Below, piece by piece: positions 43,805 to 51,434 of a stretch of DNA of 64,000 nt. Source of the stretch: Ruminococcaceae bacterium UBA1036 (GTDB lineage Bacteria > Bacillota > Clostridia > Oscillospirales > Acutalibacteraceae); contig DCEF01000010.1 of the NCBI GenBank assembly GCA_002316805.1, positions 1-64,000 on the forward strand, written 5' to 3'. The notes under the pieces were generated by a model. That model was not told the DNA's origin. It searched no databases and saw only the letters and a list, made by a program, of their open reading frames with translations. The stretch's first letter is position 1. Each line of letters begins with the position of its first letter. Made by a program: the position numbers and the translations under genes.

Positions 43805-43951
43805 TTGAAACAGATTAAAACGCTTAACAAAGCTAACCTGAAAGAAAGCGCCACAAAAGGCGGCTGCGGCGAATGCCAGGCTTCCTGCCAGTCTGCATGC
43901 AAGACTTCATGCACAGTATCTAACCAAAAATGTGAAAACCCAGACAGGTAA
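43805..43951 (+). CDS. scfA: Six-cysteine peptide SCIFF (RiPP precursor)
   Basis: This 48-residue peptide is read by hand from TTG 43805, with GGAGG at 43791-43795. A basic leader (KQIKTLNKANLKESATKGG) is followed by a core with six cysteines at 21, 24, 28, 32, 36 and 43 (CGECQASCQSACKTSC is residues 21-36). That spacing and the GGCGECQ...CQSACKTSC stretch are the SCIFF family, a ribosomal peptide conserved across Clostridia whose cysteines are joined by thioether bonds. The maturase gene follows directly. The product's biological role is not established. Confidence 0.95.
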   Translation: MKQIKTLNKANLKESATKGGCGECQASCQSACKTSCTVSNQKCENPDR

Positions 43952-43978
43952 TTAAATAAAAGTTTTTCAGCTGATGCT

Positions 43979-44000
43979 AAGGGACAGGATGCTGTCCCTT
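43979..44000 (+). terminator. Hairpin between SCIFF and its maturase (partial terminator)
   Basis: AAGGGACAG (43979-43987) and CTGTCCCTT (43992-44000) form a perfect 9-bp stem with a GATG loop, followed by AAATTTTGTT. It sits in the 76-nt gap between precursor and maturase. It could let most transcripts stop after the peptide gene, or protect its 3' end. Confidence 0.65.
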
Positions 44001-44027
44001 AAATTTTGTTATAATGGAGAATTTCAA

Positions 44028-45401
44028 ATGATTCATAAGTATTCCTTGAACGGCTACAATATCGTTATGGACACAAACAGCGGCGCCGTACATATTTTCA
44101 GTGATGCTGCGTTTGCAATACTTGACTATCTGGATGACAATGTACCTGATGAACCTCCTGAATATATGATAGACAAGCTGAAAAACAGGTTTGACGAAAA
44201 AACGCTGCGTGAAAGCTATGCTGAAATCCGTGAGCTTTACAAGAAAGGGCAGCTATATTCAAAAGATGACTACGCGCCTTTTGCAAAAATGCTTAAGGGT
44301 GCCCCAATTAAATCTATGTGCTTGAACATTTCGCACGACTGCAATCTTCGCTGCAGGTACTGCTTTGCAGCTCAGGGAGATTTCGGCGGAGCTCGTATGC
44401 TAATGCCTTTCAATGTTGCAAAAAATGCAATTGATTTTCTTATTGCGCATTCTGGCAGCAGGCATAACCTTGAAGTTGACTTTTTCGGCGGTGAGCCGTT
44501 GATGAATTTTGATGTTGTCAAAAAAACAGTCGCATATGCCCGCAGCCTTGAAAAGCCGCACAATAAAAATTTTCGCTTTACAATTACAACAAATGGGCTT
44601 ATGTTGAATGATGATAATATTGATTTTATCAACCGTGAAATGTCTAACTGCATACTTTCAATCGACGGAAGAAAAGAAGTCAATGACCGTCTGCGTGTCC
44701 GTACTGATGGCACTGGCTGCTATGATGAAATCGTACCTAAATTTCAAAAGCTCGTCGCGCGTCGCCCGAAAGACAGGGACTATTATGTGCGCGGGACATT
44801 CTCAAAATACAATCTTGACTTTTTAAATGACATTAAGCATTACCTTGACCTTGGCTTTAATGAGATTTCCGTCGAGCCTGTGGTCTCCGATACAAAGCTT
44901 GACTATGCAATACAGGAAGAAGACCTGCCGCGTGTTTTTGAGGAATATGATAAGCTTTCAAAATTTATGATAGAACGCGCAAAAAGGGGAAAGGGCTTTG
45001 ACTTTTTCCACTTTATGGTTGACCTTGATCAGGGACCGTGTGCCATTAAACGTCTGCGCGGCTGTAGCTGTGGCAATGAGTATGTCGCTGTTACACCTAC
45101 TGGCGATATTTATCCATGTCACCAGTTCGTAGGTAAAAGCGAATGGAAAATGGGAAATGTGCTCGATAACACACTAGATGAGGATATGAAAGACCGCTTT
45201 GCCCTTACAAATGTGTACTCGAAACCGGAGTGCCGTAATTGCTGGGCAAAGTTTTATTGCAGTGGCGGCTGCAATGCAAACAACATGCAGTATGAAGGGG
45301 ATATACTTAAACCACATACAATTTCATGTAAACTGGAAAAGAAGAGGTTGGAGTGCGCTGTTATGATTAAAGCAGCGCTTGCTGACACTGAAAGCACCTG
45401 A
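44028..45401 (+). CDS. scfB: SCIFF radical SAM maturase (thioether-forming)
   Basis: This enzyme installs Cys-to-alpha-carbon thioether crosslinks in SCIFF. The 457-residue protein (ATG 44028 with GGAG 8 nt upstream) starts with a RRE-like precursor-binding region (MIHKYSLNGYNIVMDTNSGAVH). It then carries the radical SAM motif SHDCNLRCRYC (Cys about 105, 109, 112). A SPASM domain with auxiliary cluster ligands follows (GCSCGNEYVAVTPTGDIYPCHQF near 344, CRNCWAKFYCSGGC near 401). The open frame extends to 43974, which lies in the hairpin. It matches the CteB/ScfB type by layout. Confidence 0.95.
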   Translation: MIHKYSLNGYNIVMDTNSGAVHIFSDAAFAILDYLDDNVPDEPPEYMIDKLKNRFDEKTLRESYAEIRELYKKGQLYSKDDYAPFAKMLKGAPIKSMCLNISHDCNLRCRYCFAAQGDFGGARMLMPFNVAKNAIDFLIAHSGSRHNLEVDFFGGEPLMNFDVVKKTVAYARSLEKPHNKNFRFTITTNGLMLNDDNIDFINREMSNCILSIDGRKEVNDRLRVRTDGTGCYDEIVPKFQKLVARRPKDRDYYVRGTFSKYNLDFLNDIKHYLDLGFNEISVEPVVSDTKLDYAIQEEDLPRVFEEYDKLSKFMIERAKRGKGFDFFHFMVDLDQGPCAIKRLRGCSCGNEYVAVTPTGDIYPCHQFVGKSEWKMGNVLDNTLDEDMKDRFALTNVYSKPECRNCWAKFYCSGGCNANNMQYEGDILKPHTISCKLEKKRLECAVMIKAALADTEST

Positions 45402-45473
45402 TATAAATTTTTAATCACATAGAACTGCTTTGTCCAACATACATTTTACTGTATAAGCAGGAGGAATGAATGT

Positions 45474-46124
45474 ATGAGTGTGATAGCGGTAAGAACCCAG
45501 AATAAAAAAATGCATGCCCCTTGCCGTGGTGCATGGGGTGACATCATCACTGCAGCCAGGGCAAACCGTGCTTTTTTCGGCATTGCGCTTCTTTTCCTTG
45601 GAGGCATGCTGATAGGTTCTATATATTCCAGAAGTGCAGAGTTCAGAACCCTCAGTAAACTTGATTTCCTTTTTGCCTGTAATTTTAAAGCAAGGCTTTC
45701 ACAGCCGTTATTAATGGCATTTTCAGCTTCATTTGCATCTGCCTTTATTTTTGTTCTGGCGTGCTTTTTATGCGGGCTTTCTATGTGGGGAACATTTTTT
45801 ATTCCAGTAATAGTAGTTTTCCGTGGTTTTGGCCTTGGGCTTACTTCTGGATATTTGTACGCCACTTACGGTGGAAAGGGAATTCTCTATAATTTGGCGA
45901 TGATTATGCCTGGAGCTTTTCTTGGCTGCATTGCCATTGTAATGGCGGCCCTCGAAGGGATGAGGTATTCGCGTATGATTGCAGCCCGCAGAGCTCCTTC
46001 GGAAAAAAATTTTCCTATGAAAACTTATCTTATGAGATTCGGCATGATCCTTGCTTTAGCCTTTGCCTCCGCGGCTTTAGATACTGCAGCAACTGCATTA
46101 TTCGGCGGCTGTTTTTATTTCTGA
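45474..46124 (+). CDS. spoIIM: Stage II sporulation protein M family membrane protein
   Basis: SpoIIM, with SpoIID and SpoIIP, drives engulfment of the forespore. The 216-residue protein has an N-terminal cytoplasmic part and five predicted membrane helices, including FFGIALLFLGGMLIGSIY and VVFRGFGLGLTSGYLY, which is the conserved core of the family. GGAGG precedes the ATG. A weak promoter (TTGTCC at 45430, TATAAG at 45452) is possible. Membrane proteins with this domain also occur outside sporulation, but the overall match and the organism type support SpoIIM. Confidence 0.82.
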   Translation: MSVIAVRTQNKKMHAPCRGAWGDIITAARANRAFFGIALLFLGGMLIGSIYSRSAEFRTLSKLDFLFACNFKARLSQPLLMAFSASFASAFIFVLACFLCGLSMWGTFFIPVIVVFRGFGLGLTSGYLYATYGGKGILYNLAMIMPGAFLGCIAIVMAALEGMRYSRMIAARRAPSEKNFPMKTYLMRFGMILALAFASAALDTAATALFGGCFYF

Positions 46125-46181
46125 CTTAGTTAGTTAGATTGTGGGAATAATTCCAATTGTAGCAATGGAGGGGAATCATGG

Positions 46182-46982
46182 ATGAGCCCGTTTTTTAACT
46201 ATGATAGACCGGGGCCTGGTGTTGATAAAAATGCACCGCCGCAGAAAGCTGTTCCACGCTTTTTTTCAATTCTGCAGCGGAAATTTTTTGATTTAATAAA
46301 GCTGAACCTGCTATTTTGTATACCAGTAGCTGGAGCTATGGCATTGTTTTTACTTTTAAACAGTGTCTGTCCGTATGTGCCTATTAGCATGCTTCCCGTA
46401 ATTTTGCTGTTTCCCTTTTTAGGAGGGCTGACATATGTCACAAGAAATTATGCAAGGGAAGAACATGCATTTATTTTTTCCGACTTCAAGGACGCCGTAA
46501 AAAATAACTGGAAGTACTTTTTGTTTGATGGAATTTTTTGCTATGTAGTTGGGATTATCCTTTATTTTTCTATTTCTTTTTACTGGGTGAACATTTCCAA
46601 AAGTTTTTTTTCGGCTATTGCATGCGGAATAGGTATTTTGCTTGCAATTATACTATTGTTTAGCCAATATTATGTGCCAGTCATGATTGTTACGTTTGAT
46701 TTAAAATTCAAGCAGATATTGAAGAATTCATTTATTTTTGCAATTATCGGTTTATGGCGGAACTTGCTTGTTACCGCTCTCCTCGGTCTGCTCGCATTTT
46801 TACTGTATATTGCACAGATGATGCCTCTAACTATAATCATTGCGTGGGCATTTGTAGTTTTACTGCTCTTTTCGTATTCATCATTTCTCATAAATTTTGC
46901 CACATATCCGCTTATCAATAAAATGATGATAAAGCCATATCAAAAGCAAAATGGCGAGTCTAATAATGGCGAAAAAAAGTAG
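46182..46982 (+). CDS. YesL-like (DUF624) integral membrane protein
   Basis: The 266-residue protein has a short soluble N-terminus and about six membrane helices, with a charged tail. GGLTYVTRNYAREEHAFIFSDFKDAVKNNWK after the second helix is the region that resembles YesL/DUF624 proteins. In other Firmicutes these are often near sugar ABC transporters; here none is present. GGAGGGG 8 nt ahead supports ATG 46182; an overlapping ATG at 46178 leads only to a six-codon frame. Function unknown. Confidence 0.65.
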   Translation: MSPFFNYDRPGPGVDKNAPPQKAVPRFFSILQRKFFDLIKLNLLFCIPVAGAMALFLLLNSVCPYVPISMLPVILLFPFLGGLTYVTRNYAREEHAFIFSDFKDAVKNNWKYFLFDGIFCYVVGIILYFSISFYWVNISKSFFSAIACGIGILLAIILLFSQYYVPVMIVTFDLKFKQILKNSFIFAIIGLWRNLLVTALLGLLAFLLYIAQMMPLTIIIAWAFVVLLLFSYSSFLINFATYPLINKMMIKPYQKQNGESNNGEKK

Positions 46983-47034
46983 CCGGCGCAGCAGGGAAGA
47001 GAGCATATATTTTTGTGCCCCCAAATATATACTG

Positions 47035-48078
47035 CTAATTATGTTTTTGTACGTCCGCTTTCTTAGCAAACGGTTCTCTCCGTTTGACTTCAGAAAGCGG
47101 ATTTGCTTTTTCTGCATCAGCCATCTGTTCACTGGATACATGTGTGTAAATTTCCGTTGTCCCAAGATTGGCATGTCCGAGGATATCCTTCAGCACACGT
47201 ATGTCAACATGGCCTTGCTGGTACATCAGCGTTGCGGCGGTGTGGCGCAGTTTATGCACAGAATATCCCGTCCCACCAAGGCCAATCTTCGCAAGATATT
47301 TTTTTACTATGAACTGAACGGTTTTAGGGCTTATTCGCTTGTGCTGGCCGCTTATGAATAGGGCATTGCGGTCTGCAACTGTATTTTTTGGTTTAGGCCG
47401 TATTTTTAAATAGCATTTTATTGCATCAGTGCATGCATCATTAAGGTAGACCATACGTTCTTTATTGCCTTTGCCTGTAATTATCATGGTGCCTTCTTCC
47501 AAATGCACGTCGGACATATCAAGCCCAACAAGCTCCGAAAGGCGTATTCCGCAGTTGAGGAAAAGCACTAGAATACAGTAATCACGCTCGCCGTTTTTCC
47601 CGTCCACGGCTGAAAGGAGTTCAAGTGACTGCTCAAGTGTAAGATACTTTGGCAGCGACTTTTTCAATTTAGGTGCTTCAAGCTTCTGGACAGGGTTTTT
47701 ATCGAGCTTTCCTATTTTATCCGTAAGAAACTCAAAAAAGCTTCGCAGGCTTGAAACTTTTCTTGAACGTGTTGCGGCGTTGTTGCCACGCACCATGCTT
47801 AAGTAGTTCATATATTCAAATACCTGTGTTAAATCGATAGTCTTAATCAAATCTATGTCGACATCGTCGATCTTAATTGTTTCAAAATTCTGTTCAGGCG
47901 GAACAAGGCCGCGTTTCTGTTTAATATAACGAAAGAAGGTCCGCAGGTCAAAAAAATACTCCGTTACCGTTTTGGGTGACATTCCTCTTATTGTACCTAT
48001 GTATCCAAGAAATTCGCGTATAATCGGCGGTGCTTCACCAAATATTTGATTTATCAGATTTTTTTTATTACTGTTCAT
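47035..48078 (-). CDS. Tyrosine recombinase XerC/XerD type
   Basis: The protein is a site-specific recombinase. The N-terminal SAM-like core-binding domain (about 20-125) is followed by the catalytic domain with CGIRLSELVGLD (Arg about 177), Lys in GKGNKERMVYL, HKLRHTAAT (His, Arg about 275) and LGHANLGTTEIYTH, whose Tyr (about 309) is the nucleophile. All catalytic residues are present. The start is uncertain: ATG 48090 overlaps the GGGAG site, GTG 48084 has ideal spacing and ATG 48078 is used here. The extended linker and basic C-terminus are compatible with a chromosomal Xer protein resolving dimers. No integron or prophage genes surround it. A perfect 60-bp palindrome lies 110 bp upstream. 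Confidence 0.9.
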   Translation of the reverse strand: MNSNKKNLINQIFGEAPPIIREFLGYIGTIRGMSPKTVTEYFFDLRTFFRYIKQKRGLVPPEQNFETIKIDDVDIDLIKTIDLTQVFEYMNYLSMVRGNNAATRSRKVSSLRSFFEFLTDKIGKLDKNPVQKLEAPKLKKSLPKYLTLEQSLELLSAVDGKNGERDYCILVLFLNCGIRLSELVGLDMSDVHLEEGTMIITGKGNKERMVYLNDACTDAIKCYLKIRPKPKNTVADRNALFISGQHKRISPKTVQFIVKKYLAKIGLGGTGYSVHKLRHTAATLMYQQGHVDIRVLKDILGHANLGTTEIYTHVSSEQMADAEKANPLSEVKRREPFAKKADVQKHN

Positions 48079-48187
48079 TTTCACACACATCTCCCGAATT
48101 TATATGCTATTTAGCCATTTGGTTTTATTTAGTCGATACTTGCTTAGATTATATACCATGCAAATTATTCGCAATTAGCAACATAAG

Positions 48188-48247
48188 CTATTCTCGTCCT
48201 ACAATTATACAAAATATTTATTTTGTATAATTGTAGGACGAGAATAG
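48188..48247. repeat. Perfect 29-bp inverted repeat with 2-nt centre
   Basis: Bases 48188-48216 and 48219-48247 are exact inverted copies around TT, a 60-bp near-perfect palindrome. Each arm contains an outward-facing TATAAT (48209-48204 on minus, 48226-48231 on plus). It lies in the 267-bp gap between the divergent xerC-like and DUF2726-like genes. There is no T tract on either side. It could be a bidirectional operator/promoter, a recombination or replication-related site, or a relic of a mobile element. Confidence 0.85.
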
Positions 48248-48345
48248 GATTTTGTCAATACCAAATACTCACACTCATGTTGAAACTTATATCATCTACA
48301 TTTATAATTATCATAAACCCGGAAAAATTAAAAGGAGACATTAAA

Positions 48346-48873
48346 TTGAGCTATTTCAGAAGCCTCAGTCTCAGCAATCTCGATTTTAAGGATCTTAACT
48401 ACTTAAAATACTTAACTATTATAATCGCAATTATTTTAATCATTCTGAAATTACTGTCTTACATAAAAGAAAAAAATAAATACCAGTACGAATCAAGAGG
48501 ATTCCTGTTTACAAAGCATGAGTATACTTTTTATAAAAGCCTTCTGAATGCTGTCAAAAAAACAGGTCTCGTAGTTTTTCCAAAAGTAAGGCTTGCTGAT
48601 ATCATAGAACCCAAAAAGCATGGCTCTACGTGGCAGGCAAACTTTAATAAAATATGCTCAAAACATGTCGATTTTCTGCTTTGTGATACGGATGAGTATA
48701 GGCCCCAACTGATAATTGAATTAGACGACTGGAGCCATAAAAAAGCCGACCGGCAAGAAAGGGACAAATTTGTCGACATGGCAATGAGACAGGCTAAAAT
48801 TCCTATTCTTCATGTATGGGACAGCAAAGGCCTGAAAGAAAAAATAGAAAAAACCGTCTACACATATCACTAA
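48346..48873 (+). CDS. Membrane-anchored DUF2726-like (nuclease-fold) protein
   Basis: From TTG 48346, which has AAAGGAG 8 nt upstream, the product is 175 residues. It has an N-terminal membrane helix (about 22-40, YLTIIIAIILIILKLLSYI) and then a DUF2726-like domain with VVFPKVRLADII, KHVDFLLCD, LIIELDDWSH and ERDKFVDMAM. The Asp and Glu-Leu-Asp-Asp positions resemble the metal site of restriction-endonuclease-fold nucleases, so a DNA- or RNA-processing role is possible but unproven. The open frame extends back to 48223, inside the palindrome, but that start has no ribosome site. It is divergent from the xer gene and convergent with the permease gene. Confidence 0.8.
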   Translation: MSYFRSLSLSNLDFKDLNYLKYLTIIIAIILIILKLLSYIKEKNKYQYESRGFLFTKHEYTFYKSLLNAVKKTGLVVFPKVRLADIIEPKKHGSTWQANFNKICSKHVDFLLCDTDEYRPQLIIELDDWSHKKADRQERDKFVDMAMRQAKIPILHVWDSKGLKEKIEKTVYTYH

Positions 48874-48885
48874 AACAACTTATTC

Positions 48886-50073
48886 TTATTCCTGACGAAG
48901 CGCATCAACAGGTTTAAGCCTTGAAGCCTGATAAGCAGGATAAATGCTGAAAACAGTCCCGCAAAATACGGCAAAACCGGAAGCTATAAGCATAATATCC
49001 GGTCTGAGTGTAAACGAAGCGTGAAAACCTGCAGCAAGTATCCATGATATGCCAACGCCGATTCCAATTCCGGCAGCGCTGCCGGTCAGTGAAAGCACCA
49101 TGGCTTCAACCAGAAATTCAATCATTATATTTGCCCTTGTAGCTCCAAGTGCTTTTTTTATGCCAATCTCACGCGTCCTCTCAGTAACTGAAACAAGCAT
49201 TGTAGTCATAATGCTGAGGCTTGCCACAAGGAGTGAAACTGCGCCTACTGCTGATAAGATCAACGTCACAAGATCCATTATCCTTAAAAGGCCATTCTTT
49301 TGCTTTGCAAGATTATTTGATACAAAAGCATTCTCGGTGCCTTTAATTTTGTTAAGGCGCGACAAAATCAGTTTGCCTGCACCGTCAGCACTCGCATCAG
49401 GCCTAAGCTTTACGGCAATCTCGTCAAAGCTGCTGCGCTTTTCGAGCATCTGAACTGTTGTGTACGGCACATAAACGAAAGTTGGGATATAACTGCCGAT
49501 AACATTCTGCAGAAGGCCTGTTCCTGTTTTTATCATGCCTACAACTGTAAAATCCTGCATGATGCCCCCGCATGAGATGTTTATAGTTTTTCCGACAATA
49601 TTATCCCGCTTATACATCCTTTTTGAAAACGATTCATCCACCAGGCAGACATTGGCAGCAGTGCTTATATCCTTGCGGCTGAAGAGCCTGCCATAGATAG
49701 GCTGTATTGAAACAATATTTCCGGCATTGCTGTCTATTCCCCACAGCACAGCATCTGTAGTGATGTTTCTGACAGATACCTGCGTGTTGTCTGTTATTAT
49801 TGGTGTTGTCATATCTACCTGATCAAAATTTTCAATTACATTTAAATCCTGACTGTCAAGTGAAGCACTTTCGCTTTGGCCTGATTTTGTAATAAGCAGA
49901 CCACTAAGGCCGAGGCTGTCCATCTCACCGCTGACAGCATCCGTACCGCACTGGCTTATATTGGCGATAACCACAACGGAGGCAACGCCTATTGCAATTC
50001 CAATAATTGTAAGCAATGTGCGCACATGCTTTCGGGTCAAATTGCGGAAAGCATATTTAAAATAATCAGCCAT
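48886..50073 (-). CDS. ABC transporter permease, MacB/FtsX family
   Basis: The 395-residue protein has one membrane helix near residues 20-42 (LLTIIGIAIGVASVVVIANI). A large extracytoplasmic MacB-type domain follows (about 45-260), then three C-terminal helices with the FtsX-like motif RTREIGIKKALGATRANIMIEFLVEA. ATG 50073 overlaps the end of the upstream adaptor gene by 8 nt, so the two are translationally coupled. No ATPase gene is adjacent. Normally such permeases work with a MacB/LolD-like ATPase, so that subunit must come from elsewhere or be lost. Confidence 0.9.
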   Translation of the reverse strand: MADYFKYAFRNLTRKHVRTLLTIIGIAIGVASVVVIANISQCGTDAVSGEMDSLGLSGLLITKSGQSESASLDSQDLNVIENFDQVDMTTPIITDNTQVSVRNITTDAVLWGIDSNAGNIVSIQPIYGRLFSRKDISTAANVCLVDESFSKRMYKRDNIVGKTINISCGGIMQDFTVVGMIKTGTGLLQNVIGSYIPTFVYVPYTTVQMLEKRSSFDEIAVKLRPDASADGAGKLILSRLNKIKGTENAFVSNNLAKQKNGLLRIMDLVTLILSAVGAVSLLVASLSIMTTMLVSVTERTREIGIKKALGATRANIMIEFLVEAMVLSLTGSAAGIGIGVGISWILAAGFHASFTLRPDIMLIASGFAVFCGTVFSIYPAYQASRLKPVDALRQE

Positions 50074-51127
50074 TGCTCTCACCCGCCCCAGATGAAACAG
50101 GCACTACCTTAGCCCCATCAAAGACCTTATCTGGATTCATAATTACAAAGTCATTTTTTTTGATTCCGCTTTTTACTTCAAGGCCGTTATCAAATTCGCG
50201 GCCCGTTATAATAGGGACTTTTTTAGCTTCGTTTTTGTTGTTTATATAGTAAACGAATTCACGCCCGCTGGCATCTTCGCCAACTGCCTCATATGGGACG
50301 GTTAGCACTTGGCTTCTCTGCGATGTGATGATTTTGGCTTTTGCAGTAAAACCAGGCTTTATGTCATCACCGGGATTGTCAACGCTTGTGAGGACTTCAA
50401 CTACAGTCTCCTGCCCTGTTGCAGAAATCAGCTGTTTTGCTTCACTTGCTATGAATTTAATCTCACCAGAATAAGAAGAATTTTTAAAACCTACTCCGGA
50501 AATCTGGACCCTCTGCCCTACCCTTAGGTTTGCGGCCTGTGATTCATCAACAGAAAGCCTTACCTGCAGGCCGTCTTTGCTTCGTATCACAACAGCTGGA
50601 CTGTCAGAAGTTAGGTAAGCCCCTGCGGCCTCGGTAGCAATGGACGCAACAACTCCTGAAGCAGTAGCGCGTAACGTATATTTTGTCCCTGTTTTGGTGT
50701 CGCCCGTATTTACATTTGGCAGAGACGGAATAGATGAGTTGCTGCCTGATTGCGTAGCTTTAAGATATGCAGCATAGGCTTGTGCAGCGCCGCTATAATT
50801 TGAATCTGAAAACGCTGAAGAAGAGGAAGAAGAATTTGAAGAAGCGGAAACGCTTATTGGCAGGATGTCCATCAACGGCTGACCAGAAGTGACTTCTTCG
50901 CCTTTTTTAATATAAACCGTTTCCACTATTCCGGGCTTTGATGCGTAAATACTATTTCCTCGAATGGATTCGACTTTTCCGGTGCAGATTACCGTATCTT
51001 CGGCTGTACCGGCAGATACCTTTACAGCCGAAACATGTAACATTGAGCGCATACCAGCATATCCTGACAGGATAATCGCAGCAATAGAAGCAGCTGTAAA
51101 GGTAAATAAGAGTACATATCTTTTCAT
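50066..51127 (-). CDS. Efflux adaptor (HlyD/MacA-like membrane fusion protein)
   Basis: From ATG 51127 (GGGAGG upstream) the product is 353 residues. An N-terminal membrane anchor (about 2-24) is followed by a biotinyl-lipoyl-like half (VESIRGNSIYASKPGIVETVYIKKGEEVTSGQPL). A Ser-rich linker follows in place of the long coiled coil, then the second lipoyl half, a beta-barrel and the membrane-proximal domain. The frame continues back to 51256 without a ribosome site. The Ser/Gly-rich hairpin (about 107-150) is unusually loose. It is coupled to the permease gene; together they resemble a YknX/YknZ-like pair without the ATPase. Confidence 0.88.
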   Translation of the reverse strand: MKRYVLLFTFTAASIAAIILSGYAGMRSMLHVSAVKVSAGTAEDTVICTGKVESIRGNSIYASKPGIVETVYIKKGEEVTSGQPLMDILPISVSASSNSSSSSSAFSDSNYSGAAQAYAAYLKATQSGSNSSIPSLPNVNTGDTKTGTKYTLRATASGVVASIATEAAGAYLTSDSPAVVIRSKDGLQVRLSVDESQAANLRVGQRVQISGVGFKNSSYSGEIKFIASEAKQLISATGQETVVEVLTSVDNPGDDIKPGFTAKAKIITSQRSQVLTVPYEAVGEDASGREFVYYINNKNEAKKVPIITGREFDNGLEVKSGIKKNDFVIMNPDKVFDGAKVVPVSSGAGESNG

Positions 51128-51248
51128 CTGTATTTCCTCCCTGTCACAGCTTATTTTGTGAGAGGAAGTGAAAATTATTAGTTGCTTTTCCGCTTTTTGC
51201 GCGAATAATTTTTTAATATTGTTCAAAAATAGCGTTGAGGTGAAAAGG

Positions 51249-51434
51249 ATGAGCATGATTCAATGCGACATCGATTGTGTTTACCAAAAAGATGGCTATT
51301 GCCAACTTGACCTTCCATCCACCATTACAAATTACACCGGTGATGGGTGTGTGCACTGCATAAAGGTAACACCATGCAAAAAACAGGAAGGCACTACTCC
51401 ACCGCAGCCTCAAACGCCTGTTTCACATTTTTGA
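51249..51434 (+). CDS. Small cysteine-rich protein
   Basis: From ATG 51249 (GAGG 8 nt upstream) the product is 61 residues with Cys in CDIDC, GYC, GC and HC...C positions, ending in a Pro/Thr-rich tail. The MIQCDIDCVYQKDGYC pattern recurs in small Clostridial proteins, some mislabelled as dehydratases. The cysteine spacing suggests metal binding or disulfides (inference). Its last 41 bp overlap the 3' end of radA on the opposite strand, so the two genes converge and interlock. It is divergent from the adaptor gene. Confidence 0.7.
   Translation: MSMIQCDIDCVYQKDGYCQLDLPSTITNYTGDGCVHCIKVTPCKKQEGTTPPQPQTPVSHF

Noticed and set aside
48188..48247. Palindrome as an invertible promoter (phase switch) for the Xer recombinase
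   Set aside because: Invertible segments need a spacer of tens to hundreds of bases between the repeats; here only two bases separate the arms, so inversion would change nothing.
48188..48247. Palindrome as an ordinary bidirectional terminator
   Set aside because: The flanking genes are divergent, so no transcript should end there, and there is no T tract on either side.
48223..48345. Upstream extension of the DUF2726-like gene into the palindrome
   Set aside because: The frame is open to 48223 but the start there has no ribosome site and lies in the inverted repeat, whereas TTG 48346 has AAAGGAG at ideal distance and gives a clean membrane anchor.
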